DNA of 48,340 nucleotides from an uncultured Prevotella sp. GTDB lineage: Bacteria; Bacteroidota; Bacteroidia; Bacteroidales; Bacteroidaceae. The notes beneath the pieces were generated by a model, which ran no database searches, was not told where the DNA came from, and saw nothing but the letters and a program-made list of their open reading frames with translations. The DNA lies in the NCBI GenBank assembly GCA_905233555.1, contig CAJODF010000005.1:1-48340 (forward strand), read 5' to 3'. Each line of letters begins with the position of its first letter. Within the stretch, counting starts at the first letter, position 1. Position numbers and translations under genes: made by a program. Shown here piece after piece: positions 7,064-15,610 of this stretch.

Positions 7064-10000
7064 ATGCAAAAAAAATTGTTTTTCTTTGTGGCCTTGTTGC
7101 TGATGCTTTCATCGGCAGTCATGGCGCAAATTACGACTTCTAGTATGGCAGGTAAAGTGACCTTCGACGACGCAAATGGCGAAGAGGTCATTGGTGCTAC
7201 AATCGTGGCTGTACACGAGCCTTCTGGTACTCGTTACACAGCAGTGACGAATGTTTCTGGTCGATTCAGCATCCAGGGTATGCGTACAGGTGGCCCTTAC
7301 GAGGTGACTGTGTCCTATATCGGTTACCAGCCGAAGGTAGTCAAGGGTGTAACCCTCCAGTTGGCAGAGACTTACAACTTGTCAGTCTCGATCTCGGAAG
7401 ATGAGAATGTGCTTACTGAAGTGGTGGTAAGTGGTAGGGCTTCGAAGTTCGCTGCTGAGAAGACTGGTGCCTCCACCAACATCACAAGCGCTCAGATTAC
7501 GAGCATGCCAACCGTTTCCCGTAGTATTACGGACTTCACCCGCCTGTCTCCTTATGGTGGTAATGGCATGAGTTTTGCCGGTGCTGACGGACGTACTGCC
7601 AACTTCACGGTTGATGGTGCCAACTTCAACAATAACTTCGGTCTGAGTTCCAACCTGCCTGGTGGTGGCAACCCGATCTCTATCGATGCCATCGAGGAAA
7701 TGCAGGTGGTGGTCTCTCCGTTCGATGTCCGCCAGACCAACTTCATCGGTGGTGGTGTGAACGCCATCACGAAGTCTGGTACGAACACCTTCAGGGGAAC
7801 AGCCTACATCTATCATCAGAATGAGAACATGCAGGGTGACGCTGTGGATCGCGTACAGATCAACGGTGCCCGTGAGAAGAACAGCACGACGACCTATGGC
7901 TTCACCTTAGGTGGTCCGATCATCAAGGATAAACTCTTCTTCTTCGCCAATGCTGAAATGGTGAAGATCCCCAGTGTGGTGAACCGTTGGCAGGGTGCTG
8001 ACGCAGACAATCCCGCTGATCCTGAGAACTATATCTCACGTACGACGAAGGCCGATCTGAAGGCTGTTTCTGACTATGTGGCCAGCAAGTACGGCTATGA
8101 TACTGGTTCTTATACCAGCTTCCCCGCTGACAAGAGCAACTACAAGATTCTGGCCCGTATCGACTGGAACATTACCGACAAGCATCATCTGGCTCTGCGC
8201 TACAACTATACGAAGAACCGCAACTGGAGTTCTCCTAACGCCTCTTCAATGGACGGTGGCGCCCGTATGTCTGATGCCCGTATGTCGAAGTCTTCGATGT
8301 CGTTCGCTAACACCATGTATTCACAGGACAACATCGTTCACTCGTTCACCTTCGATTTGAACAGCCGCTTTACTGATAAACTTTCGAACCAGTTGCTGGC
8401 TACCTATTCGAAACTCGACGATATCCGCGACTCTAAGTCATCTCCGTTCCCCCATATCGATATCACGAAGGATGGCAACAACTACATGGCCCTCGGTTAT
8501 GAGTTGTTTACCTGGAACAACGCTGTCCACAACACCGTTTGGAACATCAAGGACGACGTGACCTACTATATGGAGAACCATAAGATCACCGCAGGTATCA
8601 GTTATGAGTATCAGATGGCAGACAATATGTATATGCGTAACGGTACGGGTTACTATCGTTTCAATGCCACCGATGCCATGTGGGAGAATGGTGTGCTGAA
8701 TCCCGCACTGCTCTTCAACAGCGAACCTGAAATCGTGGCTCTGACCTACGGTTATGATGGTGAGACGGAGCCTGCTGCCCGTGTGCAGTTCAACAAACTG
8801 GGCATCTATCTGCAGGACGACTGGAACATCTTCGACAACTTCAAGTTGACCTATGGTCTGCGTCTCGACGGACTGTTCTTCAATAATAGCGACCTGATGA
8901 CCAACCAGGCCATCTACAATCTCGACTACAACGGAGAGCATATCGATACAGGCGCTTGGCCCACTTCTAAACTGACTGTTTCTCCGCGTCTTGGCTTTAC
9001 ATGGGATGTCTTCGGTGACAAGTCGCTGAAGGTACGTGGTGGTACAGGTCTCTTCTCGGGCCGTCTGCCCCTCGTGTTCTTCACCAACATGCCTACCAAC
9101 TCCAACATGGTACAGTACAAGGGTATTTGGAATGCGACGGGTAAGAGCAGTGGTATGAAGACCGATATGACTCAGTTCGCTGGTAATATCATGACAGGTA
9201 ACGAACTGCGTGACTATATCATCAGCCACAACCTCGGTCCCCAGACCATCAAGCCTGAGGATGGTGTCGCTGGTTCTACCATCAATGCTGTGAACCCCGA
9301 CTTCAAGATGCCGCAGGTATGGAAGACCTCTGTCGCTGTCGATTATCAGATCCCGACATCCTTCCCCTTCACGGCTACTGTTGAGGCTATCTTCAACAAG
9401 ACCATCAATGCCGTATGTATCTCCGACTGGAGCATCAAGGACGTGGGCGGTTTCGCTCGTCTGAACGGTGCAGACAACCGTGCCCTCTATCAGAACTTCA
9501 AATATACCGATGCCAGTGGCAAGGCTCTGCCCAATGCCTTCGTGCTCGATAATACCTCGAAGGGTTATGGTTGGACATTCAATGCCACCCTCAATGCACA
9601 GCCTGCTGAGTGGATCAGCCTGATGGCTGCCTATACCCACACTGTCAGCAAGGAGAAGACCGGTATGCCTGGTAGCGATGCTTCATCAGCATTCACCTAC
9701 ATCCCCTGCACACAGGGTCCGAACTATGTGGGTCTGCACAACTCTCAGTATGTCACACCTGACCGTATCGTGGCCAGTGCCACTATCAACGATAAGAGCG
9801 GCAACCACTACAGCCTGATCTACGAGACCTGGCGCGGTAGTTTCAACACCTCTTACCTCGTGAGCAACGATATGAATGGCGACGGCTACCAGTACGACGT
9901 GGTTTATGTACCTACAGACGAGGAAGTTGCCAACCGTGAGTTCCGCTTCGTCAGCGACGACGATCGCGACCGCTTCATGGACTTCGTCCACAGCGACGAC

Positions 10001-10387
10001 TACCTGAGCGACCGTCAGGGCGAATATGCTGAGGCTTACAGTGTTTATTCTCCTTGGGTACACCGTATTGACTTCAGTTACAAGCACGACTTCAACCTGA
10101 ATATCGGTAAGACCAAGCACACCCTGCAGTTGAGCCTTGATGTGAAGAACGTGCTTAACCTCTTCAACAGCAGCTGGGGCGTTGCCAAACTTGCCAACCT
10201 CGACTACAGCACTGCTCCGAGCAGTGGTGTCCAGTACTCTCGCATCCTGAAGTATGAGGGTGTCGATGCTGATGGCTATGCCACCTTCTTATCAATGGCA
10301 ACACATCTAAGTGGAATCCCTATCATTCACTTGGCCAGTGCTGGTATGCTTCAGTGGGTATCAAGTACTTCTTTAACTAAAGGATAA
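7064..10387 (+). CDS. Oar-like TonB-dependent outer-membrane receptor, C-terminus frameshifted
   Basis: A 1107-residue outer-membrane transporter. Signal peptide MQKKLFFFVALLLMLSSAVMA; a carboxypeptidase-like or Cna_B-type N-terminal domain (about 28-115, GKVTFDD to NLSVSIS); plug domain with EVVVSGRASKFAAEKTGAS and DAIEEMQVVVSPFDVRQ (about 120-245); then a long beta-barrel. This is the Oar type rather than SusC. The end is abnormal: around 10289-10291 one base seems missing. The frame as given ends in SSTSLTKG (stop 10385-10387), whereas the -1 frame reads INGNTSKWNPYHSLGQCW and ends KYFFN at 10378-10380, an aromatic C-terminus of the kind outer-membrane barrels need. The next two genes encode a surface lipoprotein and a nuclease. 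Confidence 0.9.
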   Translation: MQKKLFFFVALLLMLSSAVMAQITTSSMAGKVTFDDANGEEVIGATIVAVHEPSGTRYTAVTNVSGRFSIQGMRTGGPYEVTVSYIGYQPKVVKGVTLQLAETYNLSVSISEDENVLTEVVVSGRASKFAAEKTGASTNITSAQITSMPTVSRSITDFTRLSPYGGNGMSFAGADGRTANFTVDGANFNNNFGLSSNLPGGGNPISIDAIEEMQVVVSPFDVRQTNFIGGGVNAITKSGTNTFRGTAYIYHQNENMQGDAVDRVQINGAREKNSTTTYGFTLGGPIIKDKLFFFANAEMVKIPSVVNRWQGADADNPADPENYISRTTKADLKAVSDYVASKYGYDTGSYTSFPADKSNYKILARIDWNITDKHHLALRYNYTKNRNWSSPNASSMDGGARMSDARMSKSSMSFANTMYSQDNIVHSFTFDLNSRFTDKLSNQLLATYSKLDDIRDSKSSPFPHIDITKDGNNYMALGYELFTWNNAVHNTVWNIKDDVTYYMENHKITAGISYEYQMADNMYMRNGTGYYRFNATDAMWENGVLNPALLFNSEPEIVALTYGYDGETEPAARVQFNKLGIYLQDDWNIFDNFKLTYGLRLDGLFFNNSDLMTNQAIYNLDYNGEHIDTGAWPTSKLTVSPRLGFTWDVFGDKSLKVRGGTGLFSGRLPLVFFTNMPTNSNMVQYKGIWNATGKSSGMKTDMTQFAGNIMTGNELRDYIISHNLGPQTIKPEDGVAGSTINAVNPDFKMPQVWKTSVAVDYQIPTSFPFTATVEAIFNKTINAVCISDWSIKDVGGFARLNGADNRALYQNFKYTDASGKALPNAFVLDNTSKGYGWTFNATLNAQPAEWISLMAAYTHTVSKEKTGMPGSDASSAFTYIPCTQGPNYVGLHNSQYVTPDRIVASATINDKSGNHYSLIYETWRGSFNTSYLVSNDMNGDGYQYDVVYVPTDEEVANREFRFVSDDDRDRFMDFVHSDDYLSDRQGEYAEAYSVYSPWVHRIDFSYKHDFNLNIGKTKHTLQLSLDVKNVLNLFNSSWGVAKLANLDYSTAPSSGVQYSRILKYEGVDADGYATFLSMATHLSGIPIIHLASAGMLQWVSSTSLTKG

Positions 10388-10412
10388 AGGTATAAAAAGA
10401 AAAAAGGTAAAG
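10380..10412 (+). repeat. AGGTAAAA-type spacer repeat
   Basis: The whole gap between receptor and lipoprotein is AAAGGTATAAAAAG plus AAAAAAGGTAAAG, resembling the spacer after gcvT (27127-27162). No promoter or terminator is visible, so the genes are co-transcribed. Confidence 0.5.
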
Positions 10413-10415
10413 AAT

Positions 10416-11960
10416 ATGAAACTGAGATATTTTATTCCAATATTTGCAGCAGTAATAACCCTGCTGACAGGATGTAAGACGGATGAGGATCCCATCTATC
10501 TGGATAATTTCAAGGCATCCACATCCTATGTTGCACTGGATAAGAACGGTGGTAGCACGCGGATTACCGTCGATGCCACTGACTCTTGGGCATTCGATGA
10601 GGCTAGCATTCCTTCATGGCTGACGGTATCGCCTATGAGCGGTGGTGCCGGACAGGCTATCACCTTGACATTCACTGCTGAGGCCTACGCTGGTCGTACG
10701 GCTACGCTGAAAGTCAAGTGTGGCAACAGCACGCAGGAGATCAACGTCATCCAGGGCCTTTCTGAGATTTCCAACGCTACCTGCGCGCAGGTCATCGCTG
10801 GTCCTGATGCCAAGACCTACCGTGTGACGGGTACTGTGACGGGCATTGCCAATACCACCTATGGTAACTGGTACATGAACGACGGTACAGGCGAACTCTA
10901 TATCTATGGTACACTCGATAAGAGCGGTCGTGACGGACAGAACAACTCCATCGCAGCATGGGGCATCGAGGTCGGTGACGAAGTGACTGTCGAAGGTCCG
11001 AAGACCACCTACAATGGTACTGTTGAGTTGGTGAACGTCACCGTTGTGAAGATCAGCAAGTCGCTTATCAAGGTCGATTCTCTGACCATTGGCGATGAGA
11101 CTGTTACTGCAGCCACTCTGCCTCTGGAGGGTGGTGAGGTCACTGCTCACATCAGTTGCAAGGGCGACGGTATCAACGTCGACATCCCGCAGGATGCCAA
11201 GGACTGGCTCGTCATCTCTGGCCTGACTTCCAGCACTGTCACCTTCCGTGCACTGCCTAACCTTGCTGGCGACCGCAGCACGACAGTGACCTTGAAGACC
11301 TACAATGGTGGTAGGGAATACACCTCACAGTTCTCAATCGCTCAGGCTGGTGCCATCCTCGATGTCACAGTGGCTGAGTTCCTCGCTGCTGAGGTAGGTG
11401 AGACCACATATCGCATGAATGGTGTCATCACTGCTCTCTATGAGAACGATAAGCAGGGTAAGAGCTTCTACATCAAGGACTTCTCAGGGGAGGCACTCGT
11501 CTATCGTGCTGAGGGCTTCCTCGACAGTGGTATCAAGGTGGGCGACGTCGTGACCGTTCTCGGTAAGCGTGGTGCCTATAAGGATAGCCCGCAGATGGTC
11601 GATTGCTCATGTGAGTTGCTCCATGCTGTGACGCCTGTCACCATCGCTGAGTTCCTCACCATGCCCGACGACAAGAACGTCTTCTACATGGTGACTGGTA
11701 CGATCAGTTCGCTGTTGGATGACAAGGGCGCTGAGAACGACTATGGTAACATGTTTATTACCGACGGTACCAACGAACTCTACGTCTATGGCTGCTATCC
11801 CGGTTGGGGTGCTACGGGCGATAATCGTAAGTTCTTGGTTGCTGACAACGGTTTGGAGGTTGGCGACGAGATTACCATGATTGGTTATAAGGATACCTAC
11901 AATGGCACTGTAGAGCTCTGTAAGACCGCCTGCTTCTCATTCAAGAAGGCTAACCAGTAG
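10416..11960 (+). CDS. Surface lipoprotein with BACON and OB-fold-like repeats
   Basis: A 514-residue lipoprotein: signal with lipobox LLTGC (Cys20). Seen in order: a BACON-type domain (about 35-115, with WAFDEASIPSWLTVSPMSG), an OB-fold-like domain (about 118-212, YRVTGTVTGIAN through VGDEVTVEGPKTTYNGTVEL), a second BACON-like beta domain (about 213-310), and two more OB-like domains (about 316-400 and 402-510) repeating the pattern MNGVITAL.../VTGTISSL... with GDEITMIGYKDTYNGTVEL. OB folds of this kind often bind nucleic acid or sugars; BACON domains are frequent spacers in Bacteroidetes surface proteins. The endonuclease starts at the next base, so a role in holding nucleic acid at the surface is inferred, not shown. 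Confidence 0.82.
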   Translation: MKLRYFIPIFAAVITLLTGCKTDEDPIYLDNFKASTSYVALDKNGGSTRITVDATDSWAFDEASIPSWLTVSPMSGGAGQAITLTFTAEAYAGRTATLKVKCGNSTQEINVIQGLSEISNATCAQVIAGPDAKTYRVTGTVTGIANTTYGNWYMNDGTGELYIYGTLDKSGRDGQNNSIAAWGIEVGDEVTVEGPKTTYNGTVELVNVTVVKISKSLIKVDSLTIGDETVTAATLPLEGGEVTAHISCKGDGINVDIPQDAKDWLVISGLTSSTVTFRALPNLAGDRSTTVTLKTYNGGREYTSQFSIAQAGAILDVTVAEFLAAEVGETTYRMNGVITALYENDKQGKSFYIKDFSGEALVYRAEGFLDSGIKVGDVVTVLGKRGAYKDSPQMVDCSCELLHAVTPVTIAEFLTMPDDKNVFYMVTGTISSLLDDKGAENDYGNMFITDGTNELYVYGCYPGWGATGDNRKFLVADNGLEVGDEITMIGYKDTYNGTVELCKTACFSFKKANQ

Positions 11961-13013
11961 ATGAAACGACTGGCTATACTGATAATGGTCCCTGTGTTCG
12001 TGCTTTCCGCATGGGCACAGGGTCCTTCCAATACAGGCACCTACTATCAGGCTGCCGACGGTAAGCGGGGCGCTGAGTTGAAGTCCGCCCTCTTCCAGGT
12101 CGTCAGTCCCCATGAGGTGGTGTCCTATACCCCAGGCGTGTGGGACGCCATCAACTCCTATGATATCCGTCCCGACGGCAAGATCTGGGATATCTATTCC
12201 GGTATCTCCAATTTCATCCCGAAGGACAATCAGCACCAGGGAGAAAGCGTCAAGGAGGAAGGTAAGGCCTACAACCGCGAGCACGCCATGCCTAAGAGTT
12301 GGTTCAATGAGGGTTCGAGCGCTACGGACTATCCGATGTACACCGACCTCCATCATCTCTTTCCCACCGATTACGTCGTCAATGAGATGCGTAGTAACTA
12401 CCCCTATGGCGAGGTGGATAAGAGCACGACCCCCACGAAACAGTCGGAAGGAGGCTTCTCGAAGTTCGGCATCTGCGATCCCGCCATCGGTTACACAGTT
12501 GTGAACGGCAAGGCCCGTGTCTTCGAGCCCAACGATGAATACAAGGGCGACTTGGCGCGTGTCTATTTCTATATGGCCACTTGCTATGAGGCCTATAAGA
12601 CCAATGCAGGCAAGGACCGCAGTCCCCTGAACTGGGACAGCAGCGATAAGACCATGCTCGATGGCACCATCTTTCCTTTCTTCAAGGACTGGGCCCTGAG
12701 GATGCTGCTCCGTTGGGCTGCCGAGGATCCTGTCAGCGAAAAGGAAATCAGTCGTAACGAGGGCATCTTCGGTATCCAGAAGAACCGCAATCCCTTCGTC
12801 GATTATCCTGGACTTGAACAATACATCTGGGGTTCCGTCACGGATATGGCTTTCAGTTACGACAACTATGTCAAGCCTGATATAACGGGCATCCTCGAGC
12901 ACCATATCATGCCTCCTGTCGATGATGCGATCTACAACCTCCGCGGCCAGCGCATCCAGCACCCGACAAAGGGCATCTATATCCGCCACGGCCAAAAATA
13001 CGTTATAAAATAA
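11961..13013 (+). CDS. Secreted endonuclease I with T9SS-like C-terminus
   Basis: A 350-residue exported EndA/Vvn-type endonuclease I (PF04231), cutting DNA and possibly RNA. Signal peptide MKRLAILIMVPVFVLSAWA. Catalytic core: YNREHAMPKSWF (His/Glu region, about residue 105), TDLHHLFPTDYVVN and RSNYPYGE, then NPFVDYPGLEQYIWG. The C-terminus AIYNLRGQRI...KGIYIRHGQKYVIK has the form of short C-terminal sorting signals of Prevotella-type T9SS cargo, and a SprA translocon is encoded 23 kb away. The ATG is directly next to the lipoprotein stop. It ends the operon, just before a strong terminator. Confidence 0.9.
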   Translation: MKRLAILIMVPVFVLSAWAQGPSNTGTYYQAADGKRGAELKSALFQVVSPHEVVSYTPGVWDAINSYDIRPDGKIWDIYSGISNFIPKDNQHQGESVKEEGKAYNREHAMPKSWFNEGSSATDYPMYTDLHHLFPTDYVVNEMRSNYPYGEVDKSTTPTKQSEGGFSKFGICDPAIGYTVVNGKARVFEPNDEYKGDLARVYFYMATCYEAYKTNAGKDRSPLNWDSSDKTMLDGTIFPFFKDWALRMLLRWAAEDPVSEKEISRNEGIFGIQKNRNPFVDYPGLEQYIWGSVTDMAFSYDNYVKPDITGILEHHIMPPVDDAIYNLRGQRIQHPTKGIYIRHGQKYVIK

Positions 13014-13017
13014 AAAA

Positions 13018-13047
13018 AATAATCCCCGCCGGAAGGCGGGGATTATT
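13018..13047. terminator. Bidirectional intrinsic terminator
   Basis: Perfect 13-bp stem AATAATCCCCGCC / GGCGGGGATTATT with GGAA loop. It is followed on the plus strand by AATTTTTAG and on the minus strand by a T-rich tract. It ends the nuclease operon (+) and the tRNA transcript (-). Confidence 0.93.
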
Positions 13048-13056
13048 AATTTTTAG

Positions 13057-13131
13057 TAGGGACACCCGGGCTCGAACCGGGGACCTCTGCAATGTGACTG
13101 CAGCGCTCTAAACCAACTGGGCTATGCCCCT
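13057..13131 (-). tRNA. tRNA-Val (anticodon CAC)
   Basis: A 75-nt cloverleaf on the minus strand: acceptor AGGGGCA / TGTCCCT with one G-T pair, D-loop AGTTGGTTTAGA, anticodon stem CTGCA/TGCAG around loop GTCACAT (anticodon CAC, complement of plus 13094-13096), T-arm CCCGG-TTCGAGC-CCGGG, discriminator A at 13057. CCA is not encoded. The D-stem has one C-A mismatch. It decodes GUG. Confidence 0.9.
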
Positions 13132-13150
13132 ATCTAATGTTAAGCGGGTG

Positions 13151-13180
13151 CAAAGGTACAAAATATTTCTGAAACAGCAA
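13151..13180 (-). promoter_or_regulatory. Promoter of tRNA-Val
   Basis: Minus strand TTG (13178-13180), 19-nt spacer, TACCTTTG (13151-13158), about 20 nt upstream of the mature tRNA 5' end. It is divergent from the glyS promoter. Confidence 0.7.
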
Positions 13181-13201
13181 GCGTTTTACGAAAAAAAGTT
13201 G

Positions 13202-13209
13202 TAACTTTG
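13202..13209 (+). promoter_or_regulatory. -7 box of glyS
   Basis: TAACTTTG matches TAnnTTTG and lies 29 nt before the glyS ATG. No clear -33 TTTG. Confidence 0.6.
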
Positions 13210-13238
13210 CACCCAAAATTGCAAAATATACGTTTATT

Positions 13239-14780
13239 ATGGCACAAGAAGATGTATTTAAGAAGATCGTAAGCCACTGTAAGGAATATGGTTTCGTGTT
13301 CCCCTCCAGTGAGATCTACGATGGTTTGGGCGCTGTATATGACTACGGTCAGAACGGCGTGGAGTTGAAGAATAACATTAAGCAGTATTGGTGGAAGGCT
13401 ATGACGATGCTGCACGAGAATATCGTGGGTATCGACTCTGCCATCTTCATGCACCCAACGATATGGAAGGCCTCCGGACACGTGGATGCTTTCAACGATC
13501 CCCTCATCGACAACCGCGACTCCAAGAAGCGCTATCGTGCTGACGTGCTCATCGAGGATCAGATTGCCAAGTACGACGAGAAGATCCAGAAGGAGGTCGA
13601 GAAGGCCCGCAAGCGCTTTGGCGAAAGCTTCGACGAGGCTAAGTACTTAGAGACCAGCGAGCGCGTAAAAGAGACCAAGGAGAAGCGCGACGCCCTCCAT
13701 GCCCGCTATGCGGCTGCCATGCAGGGTCCGGATCTCGACGAACTCAAGCAGATCATCCTCGACGAGGAGATTGTCTGTCCCATCAGCGGTACCCGCAACT
13801 GGACCGATGTGCGTCAGTTCAACCTCATGTTCTCCACCGAGATGGGTGCCAGTGCCGATGCTTCGATGAAGATCTACCTGCGTCCTGAGACCGCTCAGGG
13901 TATCTTCGTGAACTACCTGAACGTCCAGAAGACCGGTCGTATGAAGATTCCTTTCGGTATCGCCCAGATCGGTAAGGCTTTCCGTAATGAGATTGTCGCC
14001 CGTCAGTTCATCTTCCGTATGCGCGAGTTCGAACAGATGGAGATGCAGTTCTTCGTACAGCCTGGCACAGAACTGGAGTGGTTCCCCAAGTGGAAGGAGA
14101 CCCGTATGAAGTGGCATCAGGCCCTGGGCTTCGGTGCTGAGAACTACCGTTTCCACGACCACGACAAACTGGCTCACTATGCCAACGCCGCTACCGATAT
14201 CGAGTTCAAGATGCCGTTTGGCTTCAAGGAGGTGGAGGGTATCCACAGCCGTACCAACTTCGACCTCTCGCAGCACGAGAAATACTCTGGCAAGAGCATC
14301 AAATACTTCGATCCTCAGACCAATGAGAGTTACACCCCGTATGTCATCGAGACCTCTATCGGTGTCGATCGTATGTTCCTGAGCATCATGTGTCACGCCT
14401 TCGAGGAGGAAAAACTCGAGAAAGGCGAGACCCGCGTGGTCCTGAAGTTGCCCGCAGCCCTCGCACCAGTCAAGTGCGCTGTCATGCCGCTGGTGAAGAA
14501 AGACGGACTGCCCGAGAAGGCTCGCGAGATCATCGACCAGCTGAAGTTCCACTTCAACTGTCAGTACGACGAGAAGGACTCTATCGGCAAGCGCTATCGT
14601 CGTCAGGACGCCATCGGTACCCCGTACTGCGTCACTGTCGATCACGATACCCTCAACGATGGTTGCGTCACCCTGCGTTTCCGCGATACGATGGAGCAGG
14701 AGCGCGTCGCCATCAGCGAACTTAATGGCATCATTGAGGATAAGGTCAGCATCGCATCATTACTGAAGAAACTCCAGTAA
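13239..14780 (+). CDS. glyS: Glycine-tRNA ligase (class II, homodimeric type)
   Basis: Charges tRNA-Gly. It has 513 residues, within the usual range for the alpha2 form. Seen: N-terminal FPSSEIYDGLGAVYDYGQNG with motif 1 following, MHPTIWKASGHVDAF, a charged helical insertion (about 90-160), motif 2 KAFRNEIVARQFIFRMREFEQ (about 247-267), motif 3 YVIETSIGVDRM (about 367-378), and the C-terminal anticodon-binding domain (about 400-505, LAPVKCAVMPL to VTLRFRDTMEQERV). The insert CPISGTRNW has one Cys where zinc-binding forms have several. It has its own promoter and is followed by an FKBP lipoprotein. Confidence 0.95.
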   Translation: MAQEDVFKKIVSHCKEYGFVFPSSEIYDGLGAVYDYGQNGVELKNNIKQYWWKAMTMLHENIVGIDSAIFMHPTIWKASGHVDAFNDPLIDNRDSKKRYRADVLIEDQIAKYDEKIQKEVEKARKRFGESFDEAKYLETSERVKETKEKRDALHARYAAAMQGPDLDELKQIILDEEIVCPISGTRNWTDVRQFNLMFSTEMGASADASMKIYLRPETAQGIFVNYLNVQKTGRMKIPFGIAQIGKAFRNEIVARQFIFRMREFEQMEMQFFVQPGTELEWFPKWKETRMKWHQALGFGAENYRFHDHDKLAHYANAATDIEFKMPFGFKEVEGIHSRTNFDLSQHEKYSGKSIKYFDPQTNESYTPYVIETSIGVDRMFLSIMCHAFEEEKLEKGETRVVLKLPAALAPVKCAVMPLVKKDGLPEKAREIIDQLKFHFNCQYDEKDSIGKRYRRQDAIGTPYCVTVDHDTLNDGCVTLRFRDTMEQERVAISELNGIIEDKVSIASLLKKLQ

Positions 14781-14786
14781 TGAAGT

Positions 14787-14862
14787 GAAGGTCGCGATTA
14801 AGCGAGAGAAAAGCCAAGCTTGGTTGAGCTATTCCGAGCGTGAGCGAACTCGATGTGAAACA
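14787..14862. repeat. Palindrome-rich intergenic repeat (REP-like)
   Basis: Contains the palindrome CCAAGCTTGG, the GCGAGAGAAAAGCC and CGAGCGTGAGCGAACTCG arms, and the small hairpin GATGT-GAA-ACATC. From memory this resembles a dispersed intergenic repeat of Prevotella-type genomes; only one copy is in this window, so that is unverified. It can be translated as an extension of the FKBP gene, but that is unlikely to be real. Confidence 0.45.
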
Positions 14863-14880
14863 TCAAAAGTGATATGTGAT

Positions 14881-15516
14881 ATGAAGATGAATAAAAACTT
14901 GAAGAAGTGGCTGGTGTATGTGGGAGTGATACTTTTCACTTTTCACTTTTCACTTTTCATTTCTTCTTGTAGCGATGACAGTGAGGAGGAAGCCAGCGAC
15001 TTCGACAACTGGGTGGAGCGCAATGATGCCGTGATCGCTCAGTGGGCCGCCAACACCAACTATATCCAATACAGGACTTACACTAAGAATCAGGAGACAT
15101 ACGGTGGCGACTCCGAATATATCTACGTGCAAGTCATGGAGTCTGGTGCGGGCACTGAGAGCCCCGTCTTCGGCGATACCGTCCGCGTGGCTTACCGCCT
15201 GCGTTATATCCCCACGAAGTCCTATGTCGATGGTTATATGGTCGGCGAGACCTATACGGGCGATTTCGATTGGAATACCATCAGCGTCGCCAACCTCGCC
15301 CTCAACAATACGCTCATCGATGGTTTCAGCACCGCTGTCATGAACATGCACAATGGCGACCGTTGGATCGTCAACATCCCATATCCGCTGGGCTATGGCA
15401 ATCCTTCCATCAACGATGGCATCCTCAATGGCAGCAACCTGATCTACGACCTTGCCCTCGTCGATTTCTGGCATCCGGGCGAATCCCGCCCCGGCTTCAA
15501 ATCCCGTGAGAGATAG
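14881..15516 (+). CDS. FKBP-type peptidyl-prolyl isomerase lipoprotein
   Basis: A 211-residue lipoprotein folding helper at the envelope. Lipobox FISSC is preceded by a hydrophobic core ILFTFHFSLF and followed by an acidic linker (SDDSEEEASDFD). The FKBP fold covers about residues 90-200: FGDTVRVAYRLRYI, GFSTAVMNMHNGDRW, VNIPYPLGYG and LIYDLALVDFW. The DGFSTAVMNMHNGD segment matches the active-site strand of FKBPs. ATGs at 14881 and 14887 are both possible; a longer frame back to 14785 runs through an intergenic repeat. The core of the signal peptide is encoded by four perfect CTTTTCA units, so slippage of one unit would shift the frame. Confidence 0.82.
   Translation: MKMNKNLKKWLVYVGVILFTFHFSLFISSCSDDSEEEASDFDNWVERNDAVIAQWAANTNYIQYRTYTKNQETYGGDSEYIYVQVMESGAGTESPVFGDTVRVAYRLRYIPTKSYVDGYMVGETYTGDFDWNTISVANLALNNTLIDGFSTAVMNMHNGDRWIVNIPYPLGYGNPSINDGILNGSNLIYDLALVDFWHPGESRPGFKSRER
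14932..14959 (+). repeat. Perfect heptanucleotide microsatellite (CTTTTCA)4 in signal peptide
   Basis: Four exact tandem CTTTTCA units within the FKBP lipoprotein signal sequence, encoding most of LFTFHFSLF. Unit length 7 is not a multiple of 3. AAAAGTGA at 14865-14872, just upstream of the start, is the inverted counterpart of TCACTTTT in the array. Confidence 0.9.
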
Positions 15517-15566
15517 TCCTCAATTACAATTTATCTCTATACTTTTATCGCGGATTTCACATACTC

Positions 15567-15610
15567 TACCCAAGGTGTAGCCAAGGTGTACCCAAGGTGT
15601 AGCCAAGGTC
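15567..15610 (+). repeat. 22-bp tandem repeat of two alternating 11-bp units
   Basis: Units CCAAGGTGTAG and CCAAGGTGTAC alternate, giving two 22-bp copies (15567-15588 and 15589-15610). The first 12 bp CTACCCAAGGTG (15566-15577) recurs as an exact inverted copy CACCTTGGGTAG at 15624-15635, so the array could form a long stem-loop. The rest of the gap (15517-15769) holds the ATPase promoter. Confidence 0.85.

Noticed and set aside
8438..9640. Long open frame on the minus strand opposite the TonB receptor (and similar ones at 11937-12995, 13647-14645 and 36727-37962)
   Set aside because: They mirror strongly conserved genes, have no family motifs, no promoter box and biased Ile/Val/His composition typical of antisense frames.
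14785..14880. N-terminal extension of the FKBP lipoprotein
   Set aside because: It is translation of a palindromic intergenic repeat and would bury the signal peptide inside the protein.
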